From: Actinomycetospora sp. TBRC 11914
Lineage (GTDB): Bacteria; Actinomycetota; Actinomycetes; Mycobacteriales; Pseudonocardiaceae
Assembly: GCF_012933465.1 (NCBI RefSeq)
Contig: NZ_JABBND010000004.1
Coordinates: 62,001 to 126,000 of the forward strand
DNA length: 64,000 bases
Reading direction: 5' to 3'
Notes under the pieces: model-generated
The model's database searches: none
What the model was told of the DNA's origin: nothing
The model's input: only the letters and a program-made list of their open reading frames with translations
Translations under genes and position numbers: made by a program
Part shown: positions 27,783-35,892 of the stretch, piece after piece
Position numbering within the stretch: the stretch's first letter is position 1
How the letters are laid out: the number at the start of each line of letters is the position of its first letter

Positions 27783-28772
27783 TCAGCCCGGGAGGGCCTC
27801 GCCGGGCACCTCGCGGAGTGCGGTCAGCCACCTCGCGGCCGCCGCGTAATCGGCGCCCTCCTGCCCGGGAACCGGCGGGGCGACGGGAGGTGACGGCGCG
27901 GTGGATCCCGGCGGCACGACCGCGCGCGGGTAGGAGCCGAGGAAGCGCAGCTCGGTGCAGCGCCGGTGCAGGGCGGCCAGCGCCTCGCCCATCGCCGGCT
28001 CGGCGACGTGTCCGGCGCCGTCGAGGAAGAACCAGTAGGTCCCGAGCCGCTCCTTCGAGGGCCGGGACTCGATGCGGGTGAGGTCCACGCCGCGGATCGC
28101 GAACTCGGTGAGGATCGCGAGCAGGGCGCCGGGCTCGTTGACCGTGGTGGCGGCGATCGAGGTGCGGTCGGCCCCGGTGGGCGCGGGCAGCCGGACGCCG
28201 GCCGGGGCGACGACGACGAAGCGGGTCACCGCGTCGCCGGTGTCGTGCACCCCGTCGGCGAGGACCTCGAGCCCGTAGTGCCGCGCGGCGACCGGCGCGC
28301 ACACCGCGGCGTCGACCTGCCCGTCGGCGACGGCGGCCGCGGCGGCGGCCGTCGAGGGCGTCATCCGGGTCTCGGCGCCGGGCAGGTGGGTCGCCAGCCA
28401 GCGGCGGGTCTGCGCCTCGCCGTGCGGGTGGGAGGCCACGGTGCGCACGTCGGCGCGCGTGGTGCCCGGGCGCACCAGCACCGCGAAGCGGACCGGGAGG
28501 AGGATCTCCCGGACGACGACGACCGGCGGGGTCTCGACGAGGCCGTCCATCGTCGCGGGCACGGCGCCCTCGACCGAGTTCTCGATCGGCACGCAGGCCA
28601 GCGCCACCTCGCCGGCCCGCAGCAGGTCGAGCGCGGCGGTGGTGCTCGCCGCCGGGCGGAGCCCCGCGCCCGCGAACGCCGACCCCGGCGCCTCGACGAG
28701 GCTGCGCAGCGCCTGCTCGCAGAACGTGCCGGGCGGGCCGAGGTAGGCGACCTCCGGCGCGGGCACCGTCAC
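27783..28772 (-). CDS. pheA: Prephenate dehydratase
   Basis: 329 residues from a GTG that overlaps the upstream stop (GTGA 28769-28772). VAYLGPPGTFCEQAL starts the catalytic domain, with VPIENSVEGAVPATMDGLV and the GDAVTRFVVV loop. The ACT domain follows (TVNEPGALLAILTEFAIRGV, IESRP), giving phenylalanine feedback control. The enzyme converts prephenate to phenylpyruvate in phenylalanine synthesis. A Pro-rich tail of about 45 residues is extra. Confidence 0.93.
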   Translation of the reverse strand: MTVPAPEVAYLGPPGTFCEQALRSLVEAPGSAFAGAGLRPAASTTAALDLLRAGEVALACVPIENSVEGAVPATMDGLVETPPVVVVREILLPVRFAVLVRPGTTRADVRTVASHPHGEAQTRRWLATHLPGAETRMTPSTAAAAAAVADGQVDAAVCAPVAARHYGLEVLADGVHDTGDAVTRFVVVAPAGVRLPAPTGADRTSIAATTVNEPGALLAILTEFAIRGVDLTRIESRPSKERLGTYWFFLDGAGHVAEPAMGEALAALHRRCTELRFLGSYPRAVVPPGSTAPSPPVAPPVPGQEGADYAAAARWLTALREVPGEALPG

Positions 28773-29761
28773 ACCAGGCCGAGCCGGGCCATCTCGGCGC
28801 CCTGGTCGGCCGGGGCCGTCGACCCGAACGACGACAGGTGCGCGCGGACCCGCGCCGCGGTGGCCTGGTCGACGTCGGCGACCTCGGCGGCGAGGGCGTC
28901 CGCGTCGGTGGCGTCCAGCGCGCCGCGGACGGCCTCGACGAGCTCGGGCGGCGGTTCCACCGACGCCTCGGCCGGCGGCTCGGACCCGGGCACCTCGGCA
29001 CCGGAGGGGCCGCCGTCGTCGGGTCCCCCGGCGGCCGCCGGCGGGACCGCACGCAGGGCGCGGGTGACGGCCACCATGAGGTTGAGCCAGCCGTGGTGGT
29101 CGAACCCGGTGTCGGGGTCGACGTGGCGGACCGCGCCCTGCAGCCCGATGCTCGCGGTGAACGAGCGCCCGGCCGCCGCGACCACCGCGAGGAAGCGCGA
29201 CACGTCGGTGACGCCGGGGAAGGCCCCGGCGCGGTCGCCGCCGCAGCGCAGCTTCGGCCGGCAGCCGTGCCCGACGACGCGGCGCACGCCCGCGATCCAG
29301 TCGGCCGACCCGTCGGCGTCGGGCCGGCGCGGCTCGACGACCGCGACGACGTCGTCGGGCACGAACTCGGTGACCCGCTCGAGCCACACCGAGTCCACGT
29401 CGTGCGGCGCGGGCATCTCGACCGTGCCGGTGGTGAGCAGCGCGGCGCGCGAGGTGGTCAGCGAGAGCGCCTTGGGCACGCCGCCCAGGCCGGTGTCGAC
29501 CGACAGCGTGATCGGGACGGGGGCCGCGGGCCGGCGCTTGACGAGCTCGGCCACGAACTCCTGGAGCCGGGACACCGGCACCACCAGCGCGCCGACCAGA
29601 TCGCCGTACTCGCCGGCGCGGACGTCCAGGTGGGTGTCGAGCACGTCCGCCATCCCGACGCGGGGACCGGGCGAGACGAGCGCGGCGTCGTCGAGGATCC
29701 GCGCGAGGAGCGGGGGCACACCGTCGACCGGTGCCCCACCGGCCTGGGGGACGGTGGACAC
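28769..29761 (-). CDS. Uncharacterised protein upstream of pheA
   Basis: About 330 residues from GTG 29761. Not recognised. The first two thirds show an alternating strand/helix barrel-like layout (VPITLSVDTGLGGVPKALSL, VWLERVTEFVPDDVVAVVEP, RVVGHGCRPKLRCGGDRAG, SFTASIGLQGAVRHVD), and the last 100 residues are acidic and helical. No signal peptide or membrane helix. Its stop/start overlap with pheA suggests functional coupling. The start is uncertain since no clear ribosome site precedes it. Confidence 0.65.
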   Translation of the reverse strand: MSTVPQAGGAPVDGVPPLLARILDDAALVSPGPRVGMADVLDTHLDVRAGEYGDLVGALVVPVSRLQEFVAELVKRRPAAPVPITLSVDTGLGGVPKALSLTTSRAALLTTGTVEMPAPHDVDSVWLERVTEFVPDDVVAVVEPRRPDADGSADWIAGVRRVVGHGCRPKLRCGGDRAGAFPGVTDVSRFLAVVAAAGRSFTASIGLQGAVRHVDPDTGFDHHGWLNLMVAVTRALRAVPPAAAGGPDDGGPSGAEVPGSEPPAEASVEPPPELVEAVRGALDATDADALAAEVADVDQATAARVRAHLSSFGSTAPADQGAEMARLGLV

Positions 29762-29844
29762 GAGGGCACGGTAGCGGTCGGCCCGGGATCCCCCGGGCAC
29801 CGGGCGCCCGCGACGGGATCGGCACTTGCTCCCGAGGGGATCAC

Positions 29845-29863
29845 TTCGGTTAGGCTCACCTAA
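29845..29863. promoter_or_regulatory. IdeR/DtxR-type iron box upstream of DUF2470 gene
   Basis: TTCGGTTAGGCTCACCTAA matches the actinobacterial iron box TTAGGTTAGGCTAACCTAA at 17 of 19 positions. It lies 22 bp before the ATG at 29885, over the expected promoter, so IdeR with Fe2+ should repress the gene. A GGAGGAG ribosome site follows. Confidence 0.85.
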
Positions 29864-29884
29864 CTCACGCACCGGAGGAGCCCG

Positions 29885-30706
29885 ATGGCCAGGAGCTGCC
29901 CGCACCAGCCGCCCGTCCCCAGCCCGGCCGAGCGGGCGCGGACCACCGCGGTCCGCGCCTCGGGCGCCGCGCTGATCGCCGGGCCGGGAACGACGGAGCA
30001 CGCCGACGGCGACGACGGCGGGCGGGTCACGCCGGTGCTGCACCACGTGCCCGCGTCGGGCGCCGCGACGCTCCAGCTGCCCGCCGACCACCCGCTGGTC
30101 GTCCGGACCCGCGCGCAGGAGTACCTGCCGGTGATGCTGGAGCTGACCGACACCGCGCCGCTGCCGGTGCGCCAGCCGGTGCGGGGCCTGGTGTGGATCG
30201 CCGGCCGGGTGCGGGTGCTGCCGGCGCGGGTCGCCCGGCGCGCGGCGCTGCGCATCGCGGCCGAGACCGCGGACGAGCGCCTCCTCGACGTCGGGCACTC
30301 CGACGTGCTGCTGCGCCTGGACCCGGGCTCGGTGGTGCTCTCCGACGCCGAGGGCACCGGCACCTTCACCCCGGCGGAGGTCGCCGCCGGCGCGCCCGAC
30401 CCGTTCGTGGCGACCGGCGACGCCTGGCTCTCCCACCTCGCCCACGCGCACGCCTCGCTGCTGGCCGGGCTCGCCCGTCACCTGCCGCCCGCACTGCGGC
30501 GCCCGGAGAACACGCTGGTGCCGCTCGCCGTCGACCGGCTGGGGCTGCGCCTGCGGGTGGAGACCGACCGGGGCGACCACGACGTGCGGATCGGCTTCTC
30601 GGCGCCGGTGGCCTGCCCCCGGCTGCTCGGCGCCGAGGTCCGCCGGCTCGCGGAGGTCAGCCCGGCGGCGACGGGCGCGGTTCAGCGTCGCGCAGCGGAG
30701 CGGTGA
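29885..30706 (+). CDS. DUF2470-domain protein, iron-regulated
   Basis: 273 residues from ATG 29885. The pattern is a split-barrel flavin/heme-fold domain (VRTRAQEYLPVMLELTDTAPLPV, RGLVWIAGRVRVL) followed by a DUF2470-type C-terminal helical region (DAWLSHLAHAHASLLAGLARHLPP and RLGLRLRVETD). DUF2470 forms the tail of HugZ-type heme-handling proteins. The iron box supports a role in heme or iron use, but heme cleavage is only a guess. Its 3' end overlaps the DUF3817 gene by 50 bp. Confidence 0.8.
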   Translation: MARSCPHQPPVPSPAERARTTAVRASGAALIAGPGTTEHADGDDGGRVTPVLHHVPASGAATLQLPADHPLVVRTRAQEYLPVMLELTDTAPLPVRQPVRGLVWIAGRVRVLPARVARRAALRIAAETADERLLDVGHSDVLLRLDPGSVVLSDAEGTGTFTPAEVAAGAPDPFVATGDAWLSHLAHAHASLLAGLARHLPPALRRPENTLVPLAVDRLGLRLRVETDRGDHDVRIGFSAPVACPRLLGAEVRRLAEVSPAATGAVQRRAAER

Positions 30707-31016
30707 CCTTCCGCTCGGCGATGAACGAGACGAACGGGATGGTGCCGGCGAGCGCCACGAGCAGCAGGCGCAGGACCGGCCAGCGGCTCTTCACGCCCAG
30801 GTCGGCGGTCAGCGCCAGGTAGCCCATGTAGAGGAAGCCGTGGATGGGACCGACGGTCGCGACGAGCGTCGGGTCGCCCGCGAAGTACTTCAGCGGCATC
30901 GCGACCAGCACGAGCACGAGCAGGCCGGTGCCCACCACCCAGGCCATCACCCGGTAGCGCTTCATCGCGGCGACGATCTTCGGGGTCAGCGCCGCCGTCG
31001 AGGTCGGTGCGGTCAC
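30657..31016 (-). CDS. DUF3817-domain membrane protein
   Basis: 119 residues with three helices: VMAWVVGTGLLVLVLVAMPL, VGPIHGFLYMGYLALTADLG and LRLLLVALAGTIPFVSFIAE. GPIHGFLYM and KYFAGDP are the DUF3817 signatures. Function unknown. GTG 31016 gives the usual length. Its stop region overlaps the DUF2470 gene tail to tail. It follows a second membrane-protein gene by 19 bp. Confidence 0.83.
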   Translation of the reverse strand: MTAPTSTAALTPKIVAAMKRYRVMAWVVGTGLLVLVLVAMPLKYFAGDPTLVATVGPIHGFLYMGYLALTADLGVKSRWPVLRLLLVALAGTIPFVSFIAERKVTAPLRDAEPRPSPPG

Positions 31017-31035
31017 GCTGGGGACTCCTCGCAGG

Positions 31036-31518
31036 TCAGGGGGTCTCGTCGGGGTCACGGGCATCGGCCCGGGCGAGCGCGGCGAGCATGGCGTTGTAGT
31101 CGGTACGGGCCCGGCCCCGCGCCGGCGCCCCCTGCCCGTCGCCGGGGCGCACCCCCGCGGGCCGGGGAGTGAAGGGCGAGTCCGGCGGCGGCACGGAGGT
31201 CCCGACGGCGGGTGCGGGGCCGTCGTTGCCGGGCGCCGGCCCGGCGGCGTCGTCGTCGGTGTCGTCGGGGAGCTCGCCGCGGACGGCGGCGAGCTGGAGC
31301 GCCTCGGCGTGCAGCATGCGCCACCACAGCGCGGCGAAGAACACCCCGAACAGCGGCCACTGCAGCGCGTACCCCGCGTTGAGCAGCGTCCCGGTGGGCG
31401 ACTCCGCGCGGCCCAGCTGCCAGTAGGCCATCCCGCCGCAGACGATCACCGCGACGACCGCGAGCAGCGTCCACCCGACCCACCGGGGGGTGGCCAGCAC
31501 TCGGAGGACGCGTCCCAC
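31036..31518 (-). CDS. Small membrane protein, 160 aa
   Basis: Two helices near the N-terminus (WVGWTLLAVVAVIVCGGMAYWQLGR, ALQWPLFGVFFAALWWRMLHA), then a soluble tail ending TDYNAMLAALARADARDP. The first helix and YWQLGR are reminiscent of SURF1-like N-termini, but the rest does not match. Such proteins sit beside DUF3817 genes in many actinobacteria. Function unknown. Confidence 0.7.
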   Translation of the reverse strand: MGRVLRVLATPRWVGWTLLAVVAVIVCGGMAYWQLGRAESPTGTLLNAGYALQWPLFGVFFAALWWRMLHAEALQLAAVRGELPDDTDDDAAGPAPGNDGPAPAVGTSVPPPDSPFTPRPAGVRPGDGQGAPARGRARTDYNAMLAALARADARDPDETP

Positions 31519-31589
31519 ACCGGCGAGGCTACCGACGCCGGGGTGTGCGCGGGCGTGACGCCGTCGCGGTCGGCCTAGGGTGACCCGCG

Positions 31590-32396
31590 ATGAGCCTGCT
31601 GCGTACGTGGCTCGCCCCGCCGAGGCCCGCGGTCGCGGAGGCGGACGGGCGCGAGCGCCGCCTGCTCGTGACCGAGATCCTCGTCGTCGCGACCGTGACC
31701 CTCGGCCTGTCCGGCCTGCGCTCGCTCATCTCGCTGCTCGACTCGCTCGCCGCCCCCGCGCCCCTGGCGTCCCGGCAGGTGGCGATCGACCGGCCGCTCG
31801 CGACCGACGCCTGGGTGGACCTCGCCGCCCAGCTCGCCTCGTCGCTGCAGCTCGTCGCGTGGGGAGGGCTGGGCCTCTACCTGCTGCTGCGGGCCGGGTC
31901 CGGGCCCCGCGCGGTGGGTCTCGACGGCACGCGGCCCGGCCGCGACGCGCTCGCCGCGGTCGGGCTCGCCGCCCTCATCGGCATCCCGGGGCTGGGGTTC
32001 TACCTGCTCACCCGGGCGCTCGGGATCAACCTCACCGTGGTGCCCTCGGTCCTCGACGACCACTGGTGGCGGGTGCCGGTCCTCGTGCTGTCGGCGGTCG
32101 CGAACGCGTGGGCCGAGGAGGTCCTCGTCGTCGGATGGCTGCTCACCGTGCTGCGCCGGCTCGGGCTCTCGGAGAACCGGTCGCTCGCGATCTCGGCCCT
32201 GCTCCGCGGGTCCTACCACCTCTACCAGGGCTTCGGCGGCGGGCTCGGCAACGTCGTCATGGGCCTGGTGTTCGGGCGGTACTGGCAGCGCAGCGGGCGG
32301 CTGTGGCCGCTGGTCGGGGCGCACGCGCTCATCGACGTGGTGGCGTTCGTGGGGTCGGCGCTGCTGGCGGGGAAGGTGCCGTTCCTGCCGCGCTGA
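31590..32396 (+). CDS. CPBP-family intramembrane metalloprotease
   Basis: 268 residues, eight or so hydrophobic stretches. Motif 1 is [19 protein letters not shown], motif 2 [20 protein letters not shown] and motif 3 [13 protein letters not shown], giving the EE, H and HxxxD residues of CAAX-prenyl-protease-like/bacteriocin-processing CPBP enzymes. Substrate unknown. An inverted element begins 14 bp after its stop. Confidence 0.87.
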   Translation: MSLLRTWLAPPRPAVAEADGRERRLLVTEILVVATVTLGLSGLRSLISLLDSLAAPAPLASRQVAIDRPLATDAWVDLAAQLASSLQLVAWGGLGLYLLLRAGSGPRAVGLDGTRPGRDALAAVGLAALIGIPGLGFYLLTRALGINLTVVPSVLDDHWWRVPVLVLSAVANAWAEEVLVVGWLLTVLRRLGLSENRSLAISALLRGSYHLYQGFGGGLGNVVMGLVFGRYWQRSGRLWPLVGAHALIDVVAFVGSALLAGKVPFLPR

Positions 32397-32410
32397 GCCG
32401 TCCCCCCGAG

Positions 32411-32450
32411 TGCCAGCGGAGCGTCGTTGCTGGCATCCAGTGGCAGGAAA
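32411..32450. repeat. 40-bp inverted element, copy 1 (upstream of arcA)
   Basis: The 40 bp match 36 of 40 positions of the reverse complement of 33704-33743. Inside is a hairpin TGCCAGC/GCTGGCA with an 11-nt loop, then GTGGC/GCCAC with a 6-nt loop just past it. It lies 38 bp before the arcA ATG and just after the CPBP gene stop. Confidence 0.85.
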
Positions 32451-32488
32451 GCCACATCGTCGATCGGCCGCTCGTAGGGTCGGCGCCC

Positions 32489-33685
32489 ATGACCCCGCCC
32501 CGCGTGGACTCCGAGGTCGGCCCGCTGCGCACCGTCGTCCTCCACCGACCGGGCCCCGAGCTCGAGCGGCTGACCCCCCGCAACGCCGACCGGCTGCTGT
32601 TCGACGGGATCCCGTGGGTCGAGCGGGCCCAGCTCGAGCACGACCGCTTCGCCGCGACCCTCGAGCGCCACGGCGTCCGGGTCCTGCTCCTCGCCGACCT
32701 CCTGCGCACCGCGCTCGACGACGCCGACGCCCGGGAACGGGGCATCGCCGACGCGGTCGACGAGCGGGTCCTCGGCCGCGAGCTGGGCGACGGGGTCCGG
32801 GCCCAGCTGACCGCGATGGGTCCCGACGACCTCGCCGAGGTCCTCATCGGCGGGCTCACCTTCCGCGAGCTCGGCGACGGCCACAGCTCGCTGGTCCGGC
32901 GGATGCACGGCCCCGACGAGTTCGCCGTCGACCCGCTGCCCAACCTCATGTTCACCCGCGACTCGTCGATCCGCGTGGGCGACCACGTCGTCGCCGCCGC
33001 CATGGGGATGCCCGCCCGGCGGCGGGAGGCCGCGCTCGTCGCGCTCGCCCAGCGGGCCCACGCCCAGCTCGGCGGGGTGCCGCACACCGACCCCCGTGAC
33101 CCTTCGCCCGTCGAGGGCGGCGACGTGCTCCTGCTCGCGCCCGGGGTCCTCGCCGTCGGGGTCGGGGAGCGCACCAGCCCCGCCGGCGCCGAGTCCTTCG
33201 CCCGCGCCATGTTCGACGCCGAGCTCGCCCACACCGTGCTCGCCGTCCCCATCACGCAGCGGCGGGCGACGATGCACCTCGACACGGTGGCGACCATGGT
33301 CGACGTCGACACCCTGGTCGTCTTCCCGGAGGTCCTCGACTCGCTCCAGGCCTGGACGATCACCCCCGACGGGGCCGGGCTCGCCATCGCCGGCCCCGAG
33401 CCCTTCCGGCCGGCCGCCGCGGCGGCGATGGGGATCGAGGAGCTGCGCGCGGTCGACACCGGCCCGGCGGGCGTCGCCGCCGAGCGCGAGCAGTGGGACG
33501 ACGGCAACAACACCCTCGCGCTCGCCCCCGGCCTCGTCGTCGCCTACGAGCGCAACACGACGACGAACGGGCGGCTGCGCGACGCCGGGATCGAGGTCGT
33601 GACGATCGAGGGGTTCGAGCTGGGCTCGGGGCGCGGCGGGCCACGGTGCCTGTCGTGCCCGTGGGAGCGCGCCCCGGCGTCCTGA
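32489..33685 (+). CDS. arcA: Arginine deiminase
   Basis: 398 residues from ATG 32489. Catalytic residues are in place: [28 protein letters not shown] and the C-terminal [12 protein letters not shown] with the nucleophilic Cys. The enzyme hydrolyses arginine to citrulline and ammonia, the first step of the ADI pathway. No arcB or arcC is near, so the citrulline may go elsewhere or to unlinked genes. An inverted 40-bp element lies on each side. Confidence 0.93.
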   Translation: MTPPRVDSEVGPLRTVVLHRPGPELERLTPRNADRLLFDGIPWVERAQLEHDRFAATLERHGVRVLLLADLLRTALDDADARERGIADAVDERVLGRELGDGVRAQLTAMGPDDLAEVLIGGLTFRELGDGHSSLVRRMHGPDEFAVDPLPNLMFTRDSSIRVGDHVVAAAMGMPARRREAALVALAQRAHAQLGGVPHTDPRDPSPVEGGDVLLLAPGVLAVGVGERTSPAGAESFARAMFDAELAHTVLAVPITQRRATMHLDTVATMVDVDTLVVFPEVLDSLQAWTITPDGAGLAIAGPEPFRPAAAAAMGIEELRAVDTGPAGVAAEREQWDDGNNTLALAPGLVVAYERNTTTNGRLRDAGIEVVTIEGFELGSGRGGPRCLSCPWERAPAS

Positions 33686-33703
33686 CCCGCTCGACGACGG
33701 GGC

Positions 33704-33743
33704 TTTTCTGCCACTGGATGCAAGCAACGACGCTTCGCTTGCA
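33704..33743. repeat. 40-bp inverted element, copy 2 (downstream of arcA)
   Basis: This copy is in opposite orientation to 32411-32450. Two of its four differences fall at paired stem positions and preserve pairing: the stem is TGCAAGC/GCTTGCA here and TGCCAGC/GCTGGCA in copy 1. It lies 18 bp after the arcA stop and about 120 bp before the Rieske gene. Confidence 0.85.
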
Positions 33744-33861
33744 CGGAAGGCACCACCCGAACGGGTCCCGCTCCCACGTTCGGCGCAGCCAGGCGTGCGT
33801 CCGGCCACAGGCGGCACCGTCCCACTGCGCCCGAACGGCCCTCGACCTAGCGTCGTCGTCC

Positions 33862-34866
33862 GTGCTGGACAAGCGCCCCGCCCGCCGGCCCGCGAACCCG
33901 CTGCGCCGTCTCTCCGGCGAGCGCTGGGAGGCCATGGAGCCGACCTGGCGCGACGCGAAGCCCGGCATCATCCACGCCGCCCTCGAGCGGGCGACGGCGC
34001 GGCCGTCGGGCAACTGGTACGTCGTCGCCGCGTCCCGCGACGTCCGCGCCGGGACCCCGTTCGGCACGACGGTGGCCGGGGTCGAGCTGGTGCTGTGGCG
34101 CTCGCCGTCCGGGGAGCTCCACGCCGGGCCGGGCGCGTGCCCGCACCTCGGCGCCGCCATGGCCACCGCGACGCAGTCCGGCTGCGAGCTCATCTGCCGC
34201 TGGCACGGCCTGGCGCTCGGCCCGTCCGGGCGCGCGGGCTGGCGGACGCTGCCCGCCCACGACGACGGCGTCCTCGCCTGGGTCCGGCTCGACGCGGTCG
34301 GCGGCGAGGAACCCACCGACACCCCGATCCTGCCGGTGCGCCCGGACCACACCGCGAGCCTCGTCGCCGTCGCGACGATGGTCGGCACCTGCGAGCCCGA
34401 CGACGTCGTCGCCAACCGCCTCGACCCCTGGCACGGCGCCTGGTTCCACCCGCACTCGTTCGCCGACCTCCGCGTCGACTCCGCCCCGGCGCGGACCGCC
34501 ACCGAGGCCGAGGACCACTTCGACCTCCACGTCGCGTTCCGGCTCACCCGGAACTGGGGCATCCCGGTCGAGGCCCGCTTCACCTGCCCCGACCCGCGCA
34601 CCGTCGTCATGCACATCACCCGGGGCGAGGGGGCGGGCAGCGTCGTCGAGACCCACGCGACCCCGCTCGCCCCGCACCCCGACGGCCGCGCGCGCACCCA
34701 GGTGACCGAGGCCGTCGTCGCGCACTCGGACCGCGAGGGGTTCGGGCACGCCCGGCGGGCCCGGCGGGTGGTGCGCCCGCTGATGGAGTGGGCCGCGAAG
34801 CGGCTGTGGGTCGACGACATCGAGTACGCCGAGCGGACCTACGAGGTGCGCAGGCGCACCATGTGA
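33862..34866 (+). CDS. Rieske [2Fe-2S] protein, DUF5914-type
   Basis: 334 residues from GTG 33862. The Rieske cluster ligands are ACPHLG and CRWHG, spaced as in ferredoxin-type Rieske domains (about residues 90-118). The C-terminal half (DPWHGAWFHPHSFADLRV, HFDLHVAFRLTRNWGIPVEA) is the DUF5914-type partner domain. Homologues often stand near isoprenoid/carotenoid genes, but none are here. The stop lies inside a hairpin shared with the converging methyltransferase gene. Confidence 0.85.
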   Translation: MLDKRPARRPANPLRRLSGERWEAMEPTWRDAKPGIIHAALERATARPSGNWYVVAASRDVRAGTPFGTTVAGVELVLWRSPSGELHAGPGACPHLGAAMATATQSGCELICRWHGLALGPSGRAGWRTLPAHDDGVLAWVRLDAVGGEEPTDTPILPVRPDHTASLVAVATMVGTCEPDDVVANRLDPWHGAWFHPHSFADLRVDSAPARTATEAEDHFDLHVAFRLTRNWGIPVEARFTCPDPRTVVMHITRGEGAGSVVETHATPLAPHPDGRARTQVTEAVVAHSDREGFGHARRARRVVRPLMEWAAKRLWVDDIEYAERTYEVRRRTM

Positions 34867-34902
34867 ACGGATGTGGTCGTCCTGGCGACCACATCCGTTC
34901 AC
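34863..34902. terminator. Hairpin carrying the stop codons of two converging genes
   Basis: A perfect 17-bp stem (34863-34879 and 34886-34902) with a TCCTGG loop. The TGA of the Rieske gene (34864-34866) lies in one arm and the TGA of the methyltransferase gene (34899-34901) in the other. Confidence 0.87.
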
Positions 34903-35633
34903 CTGGGGCGCCGCCCCACGACCGTGTGCACGATCCCGCGCTGCCAGCCGTCCATCGGCTCCACGCGCACCTGCTCCAGCCCGGCCTCGCGCAGCCGCGC
35001 GGTGAGCCGGCCGATCCCGTCGAAGGCGAGCACGCTGCGCCACAGGTAGCGGTAGAGCGACGCGTCGCCGGTCACCCGCCACCCGAGCGGGATGACGATG
35101 GCCCAGCACACGGCGGTCCACACGGCCTGCGCGACCCGGGAGTCGGCCACCGAGTACTCGTGCACCGCCAGCGGCGCGCCCGGGGCCAGGAGGTCGCGCA
35201 GGTCGGCGACGCCGGCGTCGACATCGGGCAGGTTGCGGAGCAGGTAGGCCGCCAGGACACCGTCGAACGGGCCCTCGACGCCCGCGGCGGCGAGCTCCTC
35301 GGCCCGCGAGTGCACGAACCGGACCGTCGACGGCCACGCCTTCGCCCGGGCCTGCGCGAGCATCTCCGCCGAGGCGTCCGCCGCGACGATCTCGGCCTCC
35401 GGGTAGGTCTCCAGCAGCGCCCGGGTCGACAGCCCGGTCCCGCACCCGACGTCGAGCAGGCGCAGCCCCGCCCCGCGCCCGGGCAGGCCCAGGCGGCCCG
35501 CGGACCGCTTCAGGTGATCGAAGTAGCCGGGGTTCGCGCCGACGAGGCGGTCGTAGGAGGTCGCGTCCTGGTCGAACGCCGAGGGCACCTCGGCGGCCTC
35601 GCGCGCGCGGTCGAAGGATCTGGGTCGGGCCAC
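34899..35633 (-). CDS. Class I SAM-dependent methyltransferase
   Basis: 244 residues from GTG 35633. The SAM motif I is LRLLDVGCGTGLSTRALL, with IVAADASAEMLAQAR (motif II) and GVLAAYLLRNLPD (motif III). N-terminal FDQDATSYDRLVGANPGYFDHLKRS resembles the UbiE/Coq5-like group. A substrate with an isoprenoid or quinone character is possible. Its end shares the hairpin with the Rieske gene, and the two are functionally linked only by position. Confidence 0.85.
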   Translation of the reverse strand: MARPRSFDRAREAAEVPSAFDQDATSYDRLVGANPGYFDHLKRSAGRLGLPGRGAGLRLLDVGCGTGLSTRALLETYPEAEIVAADASAEMLAQARAKAWPSTVRFVHSRAEELAAAGVEGPFDGVLAAYLLRNLPDVDAGVADLRDLLAPGAPLAVHEYSVADSRVAQAVWTAVCWAIVIPLGWRVTGDASLYRYLWRSVLAFDGIGRLTARLREAGLEQVRVEPMDGWQRGIVHTVVGRRPR

Positions 35634-35892
35634 GGCCGCGCATCCTGCCGTGGACGGGCGAGCGGCGCCGGTTTCGCCCTCCGGTGCCGGGAACGTGCCG
35701 GTGCCGCGACGACCGGGGCGCCAAACTGAGAGCGCGCTCCCGCACACGGATCACGCACGCGTCCGATCGGAGCACGCGGTGGCCCGTCGGCGCCCCGTGA
35801 CGGGCTCTCGGCGCGTTCGGCGGACGGGATCTCTCAGACTCGCCGGTCACGGACAGGTCACGGTCCTAACTTCTGCGGCCGTGCGGAGACGG

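Noticed and set aside
32411..33743. Insertion sequence ends around arcA
   Set aside because: The inverted elements suggested an IS, but arcA is an intact housekeeping-type enzyme and there is no transposase or target duplication beside the elements.
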